A model generated the notes under the pieces. It ran no database searches and was not told the DNA's origin. It worked only from the letters and a program-made list of their open reading frames with translations. A program made the translations under genes and the position numbers. A stretch of 64,000 bases of DNA from Bacteroides sp. Marseille-P3684 (lineage in GTDB: Bacteria; Bacteroidota; Bacteroidia; Bacteroidales; Bacteroidaceae): the NCBI RefSeq assembly GCF_900291465.1, contig NZ_LT985808.1, positions 2,606,184 through 2,670,183 on the forward strand. The letters are read 5' to 3'. Each line of letters starts with the position of its first letter. Position 1 is the first letter of the stretch. This document shows, piece by piece, positions 10,376-19,603 of the stretch.

Positions 10376-10907
10376 TAAGCCGGGCTTGTGTCTCATCTGT
10401 CCCGCCGATGTCTTCGATACGGAACTGATGGAATGTCAGACTGACGTTCCGGTCATTCGGATGCATACCCGGCTGTACCGCGACACAGACCGACATGCCA
10501 TCGACAGCTTCCAGCACATAGGAGTGCCCGTCTCCGGAAAGCATCCGGTACCACATCCCGTTCTGGGTATACAGGAACTTGATGGCATTCGATGTCTCAT
10601 ACTCCCAGGTTATCCGGTAATGAGACAGCTCTCCTTTACTGAAGGTGAACATACAGGTCTGTTCGTCGTAGTCCACATAATCCAAGTCTGTCACATCTTC
10701 CTTCAAGAAGTTCAATACCGTCACCCTTGTCAGTGAATCCGTCGTGAAGGACACCAGGTTGGCATCGGTGCATTCATACTGGAAAGGTTCGTCCAATGTC
10801 AGCTTGGGCAAAGGCTGATACTCCGTTGTCACAGCGTCATCGTCGCATGAAGTCATGGAGAAACTCCCCAAAAACAAACCAGCCATCAATGCAAAACGTC
10901 CGTACAT
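10371..10907 (-). CDS. hypothetical lipoprotein, probably surface-exposed
   Basis: This 178-residue protein has a signal peptide and a lipobox-like MTSC with Cys21, immediately followed by three aspartates. An acidic run right after the lipid-anchored Cys is the known Bacteroidota lipoprotein export signal, so surface exposure is likely. The remaining ~155 residues are beta-rich and hydrophilic, and I recognise no domain. Its 3' end overlaps array B. Upstream is a ~480-bp gap shared with the divergent AraC-type gene; a long inverted repeat (10954-11013) sits in its presumed leader. Confidence 0.75.
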   Translation of the reverse strand: MYGRFALMAGLFLGSFSMTSCDDDAVTTEYQPLPKLTLDEPFQYECTDANLVSFTTDSLTRVTVLNFLKEDVTDLDYVDYDEQTCMFTFSKGELSHYRITWEYETSNAIKFLYTQNGMWYRMLSGDGHSYVLEAVDGMSVCVAVQPGMHPNDRNVSLTFHQFRIEDIGGTDETQARLR

Positions 10908-10953
10908 AAGTAAATCTCGTTTAGTTATATGAGTTATTTTGTTTGAAAAAGGT

Positions 10954-11013
10954 GAAGGGACCGGTTCACACTCCGTTCAAATCATCTCTAAACCCGTTTA
11001 TTCCGGTCCCTTC
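10954..11013. repeat. inverted repeat in the leader of the lipoprotein gene
   Basis: GAAGGGACCGG (10954-10964) and CCGGTCCCTTC (11003-11013) are perfect 11-bp complements separated by 38 nt, about 50 bp upstream of the lipoprotein start. This could be a leader hairpin or an operator. The remainder of the 10908-11391 gap is AT-rich and shows no gene. Confidence 0.55.
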
Positions 11014-11356
11014 GACCACTCAAACCGATGCAAAATTGAAAAGAAGAGCCTATAAACTGCTTGTTTGATTCTGTACTAAATTTGTCTATTACTAAACAAC
11101 GTACTCCCTGTCCTACTATTTGGAAAGTCTGTTTGTCAATATGGAAATAATATGACAATACGAATGGAAACTATCAGTAGCGGAACTCTATCCGCGAACG
11201 AAGGAAGATGAAAGACTTATTTACCAATTCCGGTTACTTATCAATTCTATTTAACAGAAACACAAATCATTCGGTAACTTATCGATAGATTTTGGTCATT
11301 AATCTAGAGAAACTCTCCCTTTATCTATTTTAAAACTATCCTTTTTTACAAATTCC

Positions 11357-11364
11357 TATCTTTG
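11357..11364 (+). promoter_or_regulatory. -7 element before the AraC-type gene
   Basis: TATCTTTG fits the -7 consensus TAnnTTTG and puts the transcription start near 11371. That excludes the in-frame TTG at 11362 as the start codon and supports the ATG at 11392. No clear -33 TTTG is present. Confidence 0.5.
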
Positions 11365-11391
11365 CTTGCCTACTTATCCAATGATACGACT

Positions 11392-12303
11392 ATGAAATTC
11401 GAAGAAATCCTCCATAACTACCAGATACGTTCCTATTCAGAGCATGGGATTGCCTTCCATCGCATCACCCCTTCGTTTTATGAGGAAAGTTCTGCGGATG
11501 TCATCATTGAGGAACACTCCATCCTCATCGTCACGGCGGGTCAGCTGAACATCGAACTGGCAGGCAAGCCCTATTGCCTCACCGGCAACAGCCTCGTGGA
11601 CACCGGGGATGAAATGATTCCGCTGCGCATCCTGCAACAGTCGGCAGACATACAAGCCAGCCTGCTGATTCTATCGAAACAATTCCGGAGAGAACTGTTG
11701 GCACGACGCCCGACCTTTCCCATCTCCTATCTCATGCGTATCAAGCTACACCCTATCCTGACCGTCGACACGGAACGGCTCCCCTCCCTCCGCCGATGCC
11801 TGGACAACATCGTCTCATCCATGGACGAGTGTTCCCATCGGTTTCAGAAAGATATCCTGCTCTGCAAAACACATGTATTCCTGATGGAGCTGGCAGATAT
11901 ACGTCTGCAACCGCACCTGGCAGAGCTACCGGGCAACAAGCATGCAGAACGATTGTTCCTGGAGTTTATCAACCTGCTGTCCAGACACGTCCGGCAAGAA
12001 CATGGAGTGGGATTTTACGCTTCGGAGCTGTGCGTCACCACCCAATATCTGGGACGCATCGTCCGTCAGTTTACCGGAAAGACTGTCTATCACTGGATTT
12101 GCGAAGCACTGGTCCGCGAGATTGCCCAGCTTCTGTCAGACACGGACGCCAGCCTGCAGGAGATTGCCGACCAACTGCACTTCTCCGACCAGGCCGTCAT
12201 GTCCAAGATGTTCAAACGCCTCCAGGGTATCCCTCCGTCAGTCTACAGAGACCAGATCGCCCGAAGGAGGACCGAGCTGCCCGCGCCGCACAGCGTGTGC
12301 TGA
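11392..12303 (+). CDS. AraC-family transcriptional regulator
   Basis: This 303-residue protein has an N-terminal cupin-like sensing half (about 1-140, with IEEHSILIVTAGQLNIEL resembling an AraC_binding beta-strand run). The C-terminal AraC DNA-binding domain has two helix-turn-helix motifs (about 205-290: YASELCVTTQYLGRIVRQFTG and LQEIADQLHFSDQAVMSKMF). The second HTH ends in the usual F+R..G..P..YR pattern. The effector is unknown. It converges on a MATE exporter gene whose stop is only 12 bp away, and is divergent from the lipoprotein gene. Either neighbour is a plausible target, but only by proximity. Confidence 0.9.
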   Translation: MKFEEILHNYQIRSYSEHGIAFHRITPSFYEESSADVIIEEHSILIVTAGQLNIELAGKPYCLTGNSLVDTGDEMIPLRILQQSADIQASLLILSKQFRRELLARRPTFPISYLMRIKLHPILTVDTERLPSLRRCLDNIVSSMDECSHRFQKDILLCKTHVFLMELADIRLQPHLAELPGNKHAERLFLEFINLLSRHVRQEHGVGFYASELCVTTQYLGRIVRQFTGKTVYHWICEALVREIAQLLSDTDASLQEIADQLHFSDQAVMSKMFKRLQGIPPSVYRDQIARRRTELPAPHSVC

Positions 12304-12315
12304 CCCCGAGGGGCG

Positions 12316-13674
12316 TCAGACACCACGCAGATTCTCCAGCTTCATCTTACGCAACTGGTAAAGCAGCATGCCAATGGCTGCCAGAGCCGCCAGGAAATCG
12401 GAAATCGGCATGCTGAACCACACTCCTTTCACGCCATAGATGGGAGGAAGCAGCGCCAGACCGGGTAAAAGGAACAGCAGCTGACGGGAGAGGGAAAGGA
12501 AAATGGATATAGCCGCCTTGCCTATGGACTGGAAGAATTGCGTAATGATGATTTGTGAACCGATGATGGGAAAGACTGCCACACCAATCTGAAGGGCAAT
12601 CGTCGCCTGATGCGTCAGTTCTTCGTTGTTGGTAAACATGCCCACGAACAAGCCCGGGAACAATTCGCTGATAAGGAAACCGAATGTCGTGATGCACGTC
12701 GCTGCCACAATGCCCAGCTTCAGTGTCCGCTTCACACGGTCAATGTTTCCGGCTCCGTAGTTGTATCCGCTGATAGGCTGCATCCCCATCGTAATGCCCA
12801 TTACAATCATTACGAACAGCATTTGAATACGGTTCAAAATACCAAAGGCACCGATAGCAAGGTCGCCTCCGTAGTTCAGCAACCGGTTGTTGATAAAGAT
12901 CACAATACAGCAGGCACACACATTCATGATGAACGGCGACATGCCGATGCTGAAGATATTACGGATGATACGCGGACGCAGACGCAGGCTGACACGCTTG
13001 AAGCGGATGTAGCTTTTCTTGTTCACGAAATGCGAAAGTACCCAAATCATACCGGCAAACTGGGAAATGATGGTCGATATGGCAGCTCCACGGATTCCCC
13101 ATTCCAGCACAAAGATACAGACCGGTGCCAGGATGATGTTACACCCGACGGTAAGCATGGCTGAAAACATGGCCTTTTTCGGATAGCCCGTGGCACGCAT
13201 CATGTTGTTCAGACCGATGGTCACATAAGTAATGGGACTGCCCAGGAGGATCACCTGCATGAAGTCCCGTGCGTATGGCAACGTCTCATCACTCGCTCCG
13301 AAGAAGTAAAGCACCTCGTCCAGGAACAGCAAGGTGATGCCACCATATATAAAGGCATTGATAACACACAGGATAGCCACATTGCCCAACACATCTTCTG
13401 CCCCTTTCACATCCTTCTGTCCCAGACGAATGGACGAGATGGAAGCTCCACCCACGCCCACAAGGGTACAGAAAGCCACCAACAGGTTCATCAGCGGGAA
13501 AGTAATAGCCAGACCGGAAATTGCCAACGGACCGACGCCGTGACCAATGAAAATGCTATCGATAATGTTGTAGAGTGAGGTTACTGTCATGGCAATGATG
13601 GCGGGAACGGAATATTGTACCAATAATTTCCCAATGGGCGCACTGCCCAAAATGTGAGGATTGTTCTCTTCCAT
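12316..13674 (-). CDS. MATE-family multidrug/cation exporter (copy 1)
   Basis: This 452-residue inner-membrane protein has the 12 hydrophobic helices and two pseudo-symmetric halves of MATE antiporters, which expel cationic compounds in exchange for Na+ or H+. The N-terminal half begins LLVQYSVPAIIAMTVTSLYNIIDSIFIGHGVGPLAISGLAI, a typical MATE helix 1-2 pattern. A second, separate MATE gene lies at 33630-34985; they share fold but little exact sequence. The minus-strand -7 element TACTTTTG at 13701-13708 gives this gene its own promoter. Substrate is unknown. Confidence 0.93.
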   Translation of the reverse strand: MEENNPHILGSAPIGKLLVQYSVPAIIAMTVTSLYNIIDSIFIGHGVGPLAISGLAITFPLMNLLVAFCTLVGVGGASISSIRLGQKDVKGAEDVLGNVAILCVINAFIYGGITLLFLDEVLYFFGASDETLPYARDFMQVILLGSPITYVTIGLNNMMRATGYPKKAMFSAMLTVGCNIILAPVCIFVLEWGIRGAAISTIISQFAGMIWVLSHFVNKKSYIRFKRVSLRLRPRIIRNIFSIGMSPFIMNVCACCIVIFINNRLLNYGGDLAIGAFGILNRIQMLFVMIVMGITMGMQPISGYNYGAGNIDRVKRTLKLGIVAATCITTFGFLISELFPGLFVGMFTNNEELTHQATIALQIGVAVFPIIGSQIIITQFFQSIGKAAISIFLSLSRQLLFLLPGLALLPPIYGVKGVWFSMPISDFLAALAAIGMLLYQLRKMKLENLRGV

Positions 13675-13792
13675 AAATAGCGCTTTTTGATTTTGGGGTG
13701 CAAAAGTACAACAAATTCACGTCGCTTGTCTACATTTTTGATTTGCATCAAGTGTGTTTCATGTTTTTTAATAACTTGCATTTCGCATACAC

Positions 13793-13863
13793 ATCGGGCT
13801 TGCAATGCACAGGCCCCGGTCACTGTCTGAAGACCGGAGAGCCTTGCGCCTTGCAAGCCCGAT
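13793..13863 (-). terminator. terminator of the tricorn-like protease gene (nested hairpin)
   Basis: A perfect 13-bp outer stem (ATCGGGCTTGCAA 13793-13805 / TTGCAAGCCCGAT 13851-13863) encloses a second 6-bp stem (CCGGTC 13816-13821 / GACCGG 13832-13837). It lies 22 bp past the stop codon. The branched shape is unusual for a simple terminator. Confidence 0.7.
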
Positions 13864-13885
13864 AAAATCAGTCTAAGAGAGTCTG

Positions 13886-16800
13886 TTACTTGGCAGGCAG
13901 CTCGTCCAGTAAGGTCTTGACAGCTGCTTCCAACTGTGCATCACGCCCTTGAAGGACATCTGCCGGAGAATTATAAATCAGCACATCAGGCTCCAGTTCA
14001 TGATTCTCCGCATAGTTTCCTTCCATATCCACACAGCCCACTTGCGGTATACCGAACACGAGGCTGGGGTCAATCTGGTTCTCCCACCATACTGCTGTCA
14101 TCGTTCCCGGTACGGGAGCACCGACGAGCTTACCCAGCTTCAACGCCTGATAGAGTTGAGGCGTGCCGTGGGCATTGCTGTAGTTGTCTTCACAAACCAA
14201 CATACAGGAAGGTTTCGTCCACTGGTTGAACGGGTCGCTACCGATGTACTGACCCTGTGCCACAAAACGTTGATATTCCTTTCCGCCCAACAGAACCATC
14301 AGGTCTTCATGGAGCCATCCGCCCCCATTGTGACGTACGTCGACCACGACAGCCTCTTTGTGACGGTACCGTCCGAGCAACTCGCTGTAAGTCTCACGAA
14401 AGCTCTCGCTGTTCATTGCCTCAATATGGATATAGCCCAAACGACCTCCTGACAGACGCTCCACTTCAGCCCGGTTACGTTCCACCCAACGATGGTAGAG
14501 GACCTTGTTCCACTGACCGGCACCGATACCACGTATGGTCTCTTCAAAACGTTCCTTGGTATCCGGATTATAGACAGCCAGACGTATCTTACGACCGACC
14601 TTGCCCTCCAGCAAGGGGAAGTAGTCTTCTCCCTTCTTCACCTCACGTCCGTCAATCTGCTCGATGATACAGCCTTCAGTCACCTTTGTCTTGATTTGGG
14701 CAAACGGACTCTTTGCAGGAATCTCCTTAATCTTCAATCCGTCTCCCTTGTAGGTTTCATCATAGAAGACACCCAGCGAAGCCGTCGGCATCGCCCCTCC
14801 CCGACCGCTATAACGCGCTCCGGTATGAGAAGCATTGAGTTCGCCCAGCAGCTCGCTCAACATTTCCGCGAAGTCATAATTGTTATTAATGTAAGGGAGG
14901 AACTTCTCATAGACCTTCTTGTATCCATTCCAATCCACCCCATGCAGGTCCTTCATATAGAACTTGTCTTTCACCTGCTGCCAAGCATGTTCAAAGATAT
15001 ATTCCCGCTCGGCATACGGACGATAATTGAAGAATGCCTCAAATTCAATGTGTTCAGGACGTCCGGAGCGCATATCGATTTCACGCATGCCTCCACCGCC
15101 ACAAATGAAGATGCCGCCCTGCTTGGACTGTACCAGGTAGCCCCTGCCAATACCTTTCACCAGAATACGTGTACTGCCCTCCTTCAGGTCCCGTACCCAC
15201 AAGTCCTGCGGACCTTCGAAAGATGTCAGGTAGTAAAGCATGTTACCGTCTTTGGAAAGGAGTGCGTCGCCCAGCAAAGAAGAGTTTGCCGTCAGGCGCA
15301 TGACACGGTCACGACAGTTCTCCAAGTCGAAGGTGAGTGTCTCCTCCTCTTCCTTCTCCTTCTTGTCATCCTTCTTATGCTTCTTGCCCTTCTTCTTCTT
15401 GTCCTGTTCCGCCTTTTCCTTTGCCTCTTTCATCTTACGCTCCTTTTCAGCCTCTTCATACAAGGCAAGGTCTTCGTCATTCATTCTGAACTTCTCATAG
15501 GCTTCCAGATCGAAGAACATGATGTAGACGTCGCTTTCGGCTCCCCAGCTTCCATGGCTACGGAATCCGGCACGGTCGCTGCTCCATATCATGGCTTTTC
15601 CACCGAGTACCCACTTGGCACGTCCATCGTTGTAACCGCTCTGCGTCAGGTTGTGCATCTCGCCTTTTCCATCAGCCTTCAGCAGGACGATATCCTTATT
15701 GTTCCATCCGCCGACACCGATGAAGTCTGAAAGAATCCATTTGCTGTCCGGACTCCATTGGAACCACTGGTCGCCATCGGAGTAGGAATACTGGTATTTC
15801 TTATCCATCACGGTACGGACCTTCTTGCTCTTCAGGTTCATGACTCTGATGGCAGTTCTGTCTTCCAGGAAAGCCACTTCCTTGCCATCAGGACTGTATT
15901 GCGGCTGAAAGGAGGTCTTGCTCGATTTGGTCAGACGCTCTTCCTTGATTTCGGTCGCATACGTAAATTGCTTTTCATCCTCCTTTACCAACGAAGCCTG
16001 GTAAATCTGCCACAAGCCATCCCGCTCGGAAGCATAGACCAGGCTGCGTCCGTCAGGAGAAAAGTCGACATCCCGTTCCTGCTCAGGCGTATCAGTAATC
16101 TGTTTGGTTGTCTTGTATTCCACCGAAGTCACATAGACATCTCCATGTACGATGAAGGCAATTTCGTCGCCATCAGGTGAAACAGCCATTTCTGACACCC
16201 CATTCTGCAATACCTGTCGGATGACATCCCGGTCCAGACGATCCGACATGATTTCAATCTTTACCTTCTTCGGCTGCTTGCCGGGAGTCAGGGTATAAAT
16301 TTCACCATCCAACCCGTAGCACAATGTTCCATTCTCTGCAATGCTCAGGAAACGTACGGGATTCACTGTATGCCTGGTTATCTGAGTCGACGACGCACTG
16401 CCCAATCGGCGCTTGAACACGTTGAAAGTACCGTTCTCTTCACTCAAATAATAGAAGGACTCGCCATCGGGTGCCCAGACCGGATCACGATCCTCACCCC
16501 GGAACGCCGTCAGCTTGGCATAACTCCCCGGGGTGCCCGGCGTATACATCCAGACATCACGTGCAATGGAAGACTTATGGTGCTTGCGCCAAGGGTCTTC
16601 GTACCCTTTCTTATCCTGGTAAAGCCATTGTTTGCCGTCCTTGCGAATGGAGATGTGCTCCATGGGCATGGACGAGAACATCCGGGGACGTCCTCCCTCC
16701 ACGCTTACCTCATAAACCTGATTGAATGTGCCTGAAGGGAACTGCATGTCCTCTGCAGACGGCTGGATAGCGGCAGCAAACAAAACATGTCCGTTATCTT

Positions 16801-17146
16801 TAAAAACAATCGGAGTCTCACTGCCAGAATGAGTGGTCAGACGTTGAGGAACTCCTCCCTCACGCGAAACGATAAACACGTCCAGACTACCCATGCGATC
16901 AGATGCAAAAGCAATCTTTTTACTGTCCGGACTCCACACCGGCGCTGTGTCGTATGCCGGATGAGAAGTCAGCTGCATGGCACGCCCGCCACTGACCGGC
17001 ACCGTGTAAATATCGCCTTTATAAGTGAAGGCAATGGTCGTCCCATCCGGAGAAATGGCACAATCCCTCATCCACCAAGGCGATTCCTGTGCCAACGCCC
17101 ATCCGGTCAGGATACAAGCTGCGGCACTCAACAAAATTTTCTTCAT
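13886..17146 (-). CDS. tricorn-like S41 protease, secreted
   Basis: This 1086-residue protease resembles archaeal tricorn. A signal peptide (about 1-19) predicts export to the periplasm. Residues ~25-540 are WD40/PD40-type beta-propeller repeats (several ...SPDG/SPDSK... motifs). Residues ~563-602 are an extremely Lys/Glu-rich linker. Then come a short second propeller-like part, the C1 core helix region (~705-775), a PDZ domain (~785-870) and the S41 catalytic domain (~900-1060). By analogy with tricorn the catalytic residues are His774 (NASHTG), Ser990 (DNYSNAHG) and Glu1022 (WWENQ). It should cut peptides to small oligopeptides. Minus-strand TTTG-18-TACTTTTG at 17284-17313 is a fair promoter. 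Confidence 0.92.
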   Translation of the reverse strand: MKKILLSAAACILTGWALAQESPWWMRDCAISPDGTTIAFTYKGDIYTVPVSGGRAMQLTSHPAYDTAPVWSPDSKKIAFASDRMGSLDVFIVSREGGVPQRLTTHSGSETPIVFKDNGHVLFAAAIQPSAEDMQFPSGTFNQVYEVSVEGGRPRMFSSMPMEHISIRKDGKQWLYQDKKGYEDPWRKHHKSSIARDVWMYTPGTPGSYAKLTAFRGEDRDPVWAPDGESFYYLSEENGTFNVFKRRLGSASSTQITRHTVNPVRFLSIAENGTLCYGLDGEIYTLTPGKQPKKVKIEIMSDRLDRDVIRQVLQNGVSEMAVSPDGDEIAFIVHGDVYVTSVEYKTTKQITDTPEQERDVDFSPDGRSLVYASERDGLWQIYQASLVKEDEKQFTYATEIKEERLTKSSKTSFQPQYSPDGKEVAFLEDRTAIRVMNLKSKKVRTVMDKKYQYSYSDGDQWFQWSPDSKWILSDFIGVGGWNNKDIVLLKADGKGEMHNLTQSGYNDGRAKWVLGGKAMIWSSDRAGFRSHGSWGAESDVYIMFFDLEAYEKFRMNDEDLALYEEAEKERKMKEAKEKAEQDKKKKGKKHKKDDKKEKEEEETLTFDLENCRDRVMRLTANSSLLGDALLSKDGNMLYYLTSFEGPQDLWVRDLKEGSTRILVKGIGRGYLVQSKQGGIFICGGGGMREIDMRSGRPEHIEFEAFFNYRPYAEREYIFEHAWQQVKDKFYMKDLHGVDWNGYKKVYEKFLPYINNNYDFAEMLSELLGELNASHTGARYSGRGGAMPTASLGVFYDETYKGDGLKIKEIPAKSPFAQIKTKVTEGCIIEQIDGREVKKGEDYFPLLEGKVGRKIRLAVYNPDTKERFEETIRGIGAGQWNKVLYHRWVERNRAEVERLSGGRLGYIHIEAMNSESFRETYSELLGRYRHKEAVVVDVRHNGGGWLHEDLMVLLGGKEYQRFVAQGQYIGSDPFNQWTKPSCMLVCEDNYSNAHGTPQLYQALKLGKLVGAPVPGTMTAVWWENQIDPSLVFGIPQVGCVDMEGNYAENHELEPDVLIYNSPADVLQGRDAQLEAAVKTLLDELPAK

Positions 17147-17283
17147 GTAGAAAAAGGTTTAATGGTTTAATGAATGTCTGCAAACGTCCATTGTCACCTG
17201 ATATGCTTATCACTTACCCAGTAAAACAGAATTCTTACAGATATCCACTATCGTTTGTTTTATATGATAAATACACTCTGCCA

Positions 17284-17313
17284 CAAAAGTAGTGAAGTTT
17301 TCCAAATAACAAA
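17284..17313 (-). promoter_or_regulatory. promoter of the tricorn-like gene
   Basis: Minus strand: TTTG (17310-17313), an 18-nt spacer, then TACTTTTG (17284-17291). This is one base shorter than the usual 19-21 spacing. It lies 138 bp upstream of the start codon and abuts the hairpin that ends the upstream operon. Confidence 0.55.
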
Positions 17314-17377
17314 GCGCGAACTGCACATATATTGCAAGTAAAAATCCAAAACTTGCATCTTTTTGTGCAATTCGCGC
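17314..17377 (-). terminator. nested hairpin ending the nusB-DUF5606 operon
   Basis: The outer stem GCGCGAA-c-TGCACA (17314-17327) pairs with TGTGCA-a-TTCGCGC (17364-17377), with one mismatch. The inner stem TTGCAAGT (17332-17339) pairs with ACTTGCA (17351-17357). It sits 28 bp beyond the DUF5606 stop codon. The two-stem form resembles the structure at 13793-13863. Confidence 0.65.
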
Positions 17378-17405
17378 CCTGTCAGGATACTCGGATCCCC
17401 AACTA

Positions 17406-17828
17406 TCATTCTGCTGTCTCGTCCCCGGCAGAAGCATCTTCAAACTCTGTCACACCGGCATTGATGAGAATGTTATACCACTGAATAAGTTTCTTTATGT
17501 CATTTGCATAAACACGGTCCCGATCAAAGTTAGGAAGTACCTGCGCAAAAAATTCCTGCAATTCAGCAAGACTTGCCTTCTTGTAATCGAAGTCAACAAC
17601 GGCTCCATTCTGCTTGTTCTTAAGGGCTGTCAGTACCTGGCTCAAGGGGACGTCATCTTCTTCTGTATACATGGAAATATCCCCCAATGAAGTCACTTTG
17701 TCACTTGCATAAATGGGGATACGCTTCTTGGTAGCATCAAGTGTCTCGACAATCAACATGTTTCTTCCTTGCGAAAGCAAACGGTACAGTCCCGGCTTTC
17801 CGGAGACAGATAAAATAGTTCTCAACAT
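17406..17828 (-). CDS. DUF5606 domain protein
   Basis: This 140-residue cytoplasmic protein matches the Bacteroidota-specific DUF5606 family. Its N-terminal half (ILSVSGKPGLYRLLSQGRN) has a small SH3-like beta-fold pattern. The C-terminal half (about 85-125) is helical, and the tail is acidic. Function is unknown. It is the last gene of the block nusB-yajC-ybbR-coaE, 125 bp after coaE, so co-transcription is plausible but not certain. The family's restriction to this phylum and its conserved housekeeping context suggest a core role, which is an inference. Confidence 0.85.
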   Translation of the reverse strand: MLRTILSVSGKPGLYRLLSQGRNMLIVETLDATKKRIPIYASDKVTSLGDISMYTEEDDVPLSQVLTALKNKQNGAVVDFDYKKASLAELQEFFAQVLPNFDRDRVYANDIKKLIQWYNILINAGVTEFEDASAGDETAE

Positions 17829-17953
17829 AATTTTGTGTTTTATCTCTTAAAGTAATTTGTTTTCATAACGGGGAGCAAAGATACAATGCCCCGGTCAAGA
17901 TACAAAGCCCGTATTTAAAAAAATGAAGTAGCCGAAGCCATTCTCACGGCCTA

Positions 17954-18553
17954 TCAATGGATTTCGGAAAAAGCATTCAGTTGAGCCAATATCTGTTCCA
18001 ACTGAGGCAACAATGGCGTCACTCCGTCATTGCGCACCACAAAGTCAGCACGGGCACATAGCTCTTCGTCAGGCAACTGATGCTCCATGCGCTTCCGTAT
18101 CTGCTCTTCCCGAGCTGCATCCCGCTTCATGGCACGACATAAACGGACATTCCAAGGAGCCGACACAGCAATCACCTTATCGACTGTGTTTTCAAACCCT
18201 GATTCATAAAGGATGGCGCATTCCATCCCCACCAGACGGCATTGCCTTTGCCGTTCAGACCAGTGTTCGAAATCGGTCTTTACACGTGGATGAATGATTG
18301 CGTTCACACGGGCTATACGTTCAGGAAAACCAAAAATATAAGATGCCAGCACCTCCCTGTTTAACGAACCATCCGACGCATAGACCGCATCGCCGACCAA
18401 TGCCGACAAGTCACGACGGATATGAGGGTCTGCCACTGTGAGTCTTTTGGCTTCATCATCGGTTTGATAAACAGGGATATCCATTATCTGTAACAGACGG
18501 GATACAACCGACTTTCCACTACCGATGCCTCCGGTTATTCCTAGTTTAATCAT
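17954..18553 (-). CDS. coaE: dephospho-CoA kinase
   Basis: Catalyses the last step of coenzyme A synthesis, phosphorylating dephospho-CoA with ATP in the cytoplasm. The 199-residue length is normal. The P-loop GGIGSGKS lies at residues 8-15, and the family signatures VYQTDDEAKRL (substrate Asp) and HPRVK follow. The start codon overlaps the stop of the YbbR-like gene (18550-18553, 4 bp), implying translational coupling. CoA-related panB lies far away at 47325. Confidence 0.96.
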   Translation of the reverse strand: MIKLGITGGIGSGKSVVSRLLQIMDIPVYQTDDEAKRLTVADPHIRRDLSALVGDAVYASDGSLNREVLASYIFGFPERIARVNAIIHPRVKTDFEHWSERQRQCRLVGMECAILYESGFENTVDKVIAVSAPWNVRLCRAMKRDAAREEQIRKRMEHQLPDEELCARADFVVRNDGVTPLLPQLEQILAQLNAFSEIH

Positions 18554-19566
18554 GGCGTTTCGAACGTATTCACTTGTTCTATGATAAAGTCGACCTCCGG
18601 TGGGTCAATACGGATGTAGCTCACATTGTTTGGAAAGCTTTTCAACTTAACCCGGTATTTATCAGAATTACATTTCAACAGTTCATCATACGTAACTGTT
18701 ATCAGAAAATCATTCTCTGTGACACTCTTGAAATGCGCCAATCCCACTTGAAAAGTCAGCGACACCTTTGACGGGAAGGTCTTGAGCATCTTGTCTGCCG
18801 GGAAGTTCACCGGGTGAATGGGAATTTCCAATTTCTTTTCCGTATACATATCTGTACAGATTTCCACATCCACTCCTTCCGGAACAAACTTTGCTCCGAA
18901 AACCGGAGCCAGTGTCTCGTGCCGACGAATCGTGTCGTCAACCTGCGTACAAGCAAAGCTTTTCGTATAGACAGCTGTCAATGTATCCAAAATCTCTTCC
19001 GGAGCATAAACCAATATGGAATCCGGACTGACATGCATCTCAGAGATATAGTATTGCTTCTCCGTGGTGACCTTGCTCTGCACGACCACGGGAACTTTCT
19101 TTGCTTTTCCCCGTGTATATACGATGTCAAAAGCATAAGGACGTATGGCACCGACCTGTGTCGTATTCATCAGCTGCGAAGTGACCATTTTCTGAAATGA
19201 AGAGCTCTCCACACGAACGCGTCCGCTCTCATTTTCCAACTCGCCAAAATCCAACGTGAGCGGATAAAACGAACGTCCCAACATATAATTAATCAATACG
19301 GTTCCACGGTCTTTCACCTGTACCCGGACCGATGCCGGAGGAGGCATCGTCATCACCACATTGTCCGGGACATTCTCCACCCTTACAGGGATGGCCAGTT
19401 CCATCTCATAAGTGTCATTCAACTTCTGCAACATCCAGAAGAAGAAGGCAACGACCAGGAAAAATAAAAAAATCAGAAACTCCCTGCTTTTGGGACTGAG
19501 CAGGAAGTTTCTGACTGTACGTAACGTCCTTTGAACAAGAACAGATATATCTCTTTTCGCGGACAT
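18550..19566 (-). CDS. YbbR-like (CdaR-type) membrane-anchored protein
   Basis: This 338-residue protein has a single N-terminal transmembrane segment (FLIFLFFLVVAFFFWMLQKL, about 30-49) followed by an extracytoplasmic part with YbbR-type beta-domains (for example IPVRVENVPDNV, about 57-68). In Firmicutes YbbR/CdaR regulates the diadenylate cyclase CdaA. The Bacteroidota homologue sits instead in the nusB-yajC-coaE operon, and its role there is unknown. It overlaps coaE by 4 bp and lies 37 bp after yajC. Confidence 0.85.
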   Translation of the reverse strand: MSAKRDISVLVQRTLRTVRNFLLSPKSREFLIFLFFLVVAFFFWMLQKLNDTYEMELAIPVRVENVPDNVVMTMPPPASVRVQVKDRGTVLINYMLGRSFYPLTLDFGELENESGRVRVESSSFQKMVTSQLMNTTQVGAIRPYAFDIVYTRGKAKKVPVVVQSKVTTEKQYYISEMHVSPDSILVYAPEEILDTLTAVYTKSFACTQVDDTIRRHETLAPVFGAKFVPEGVDVEICTDMYTEKKLEIPIHPVNFPADKMLKTFPSKVSLTFQVGLAHFKSVTENDFLITVTYDELLKCNSDKYRVKLKSFPNNVSYIRIDPPEVDFIIEQVNTFETP

Positions 19567-19603
19567 TGATGTCTTGATATATTAATGGAACGAATGGAAG
19601 TAA

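Noticed and set aside
11362-11391. Upstream TTG start for the AraC-type gene
   Set aside because: It overlaps the -7 element and would precede the likely transcription start; ATG 11392 is preferred.
14492-15730. Long open frame (412 residues) on the plus strand opposite the tricorn-like gene
   Set aside because: It lies wholly opposite a gene with clear domains and its protein has no recognisable family; it is a composition effect of the real gene.
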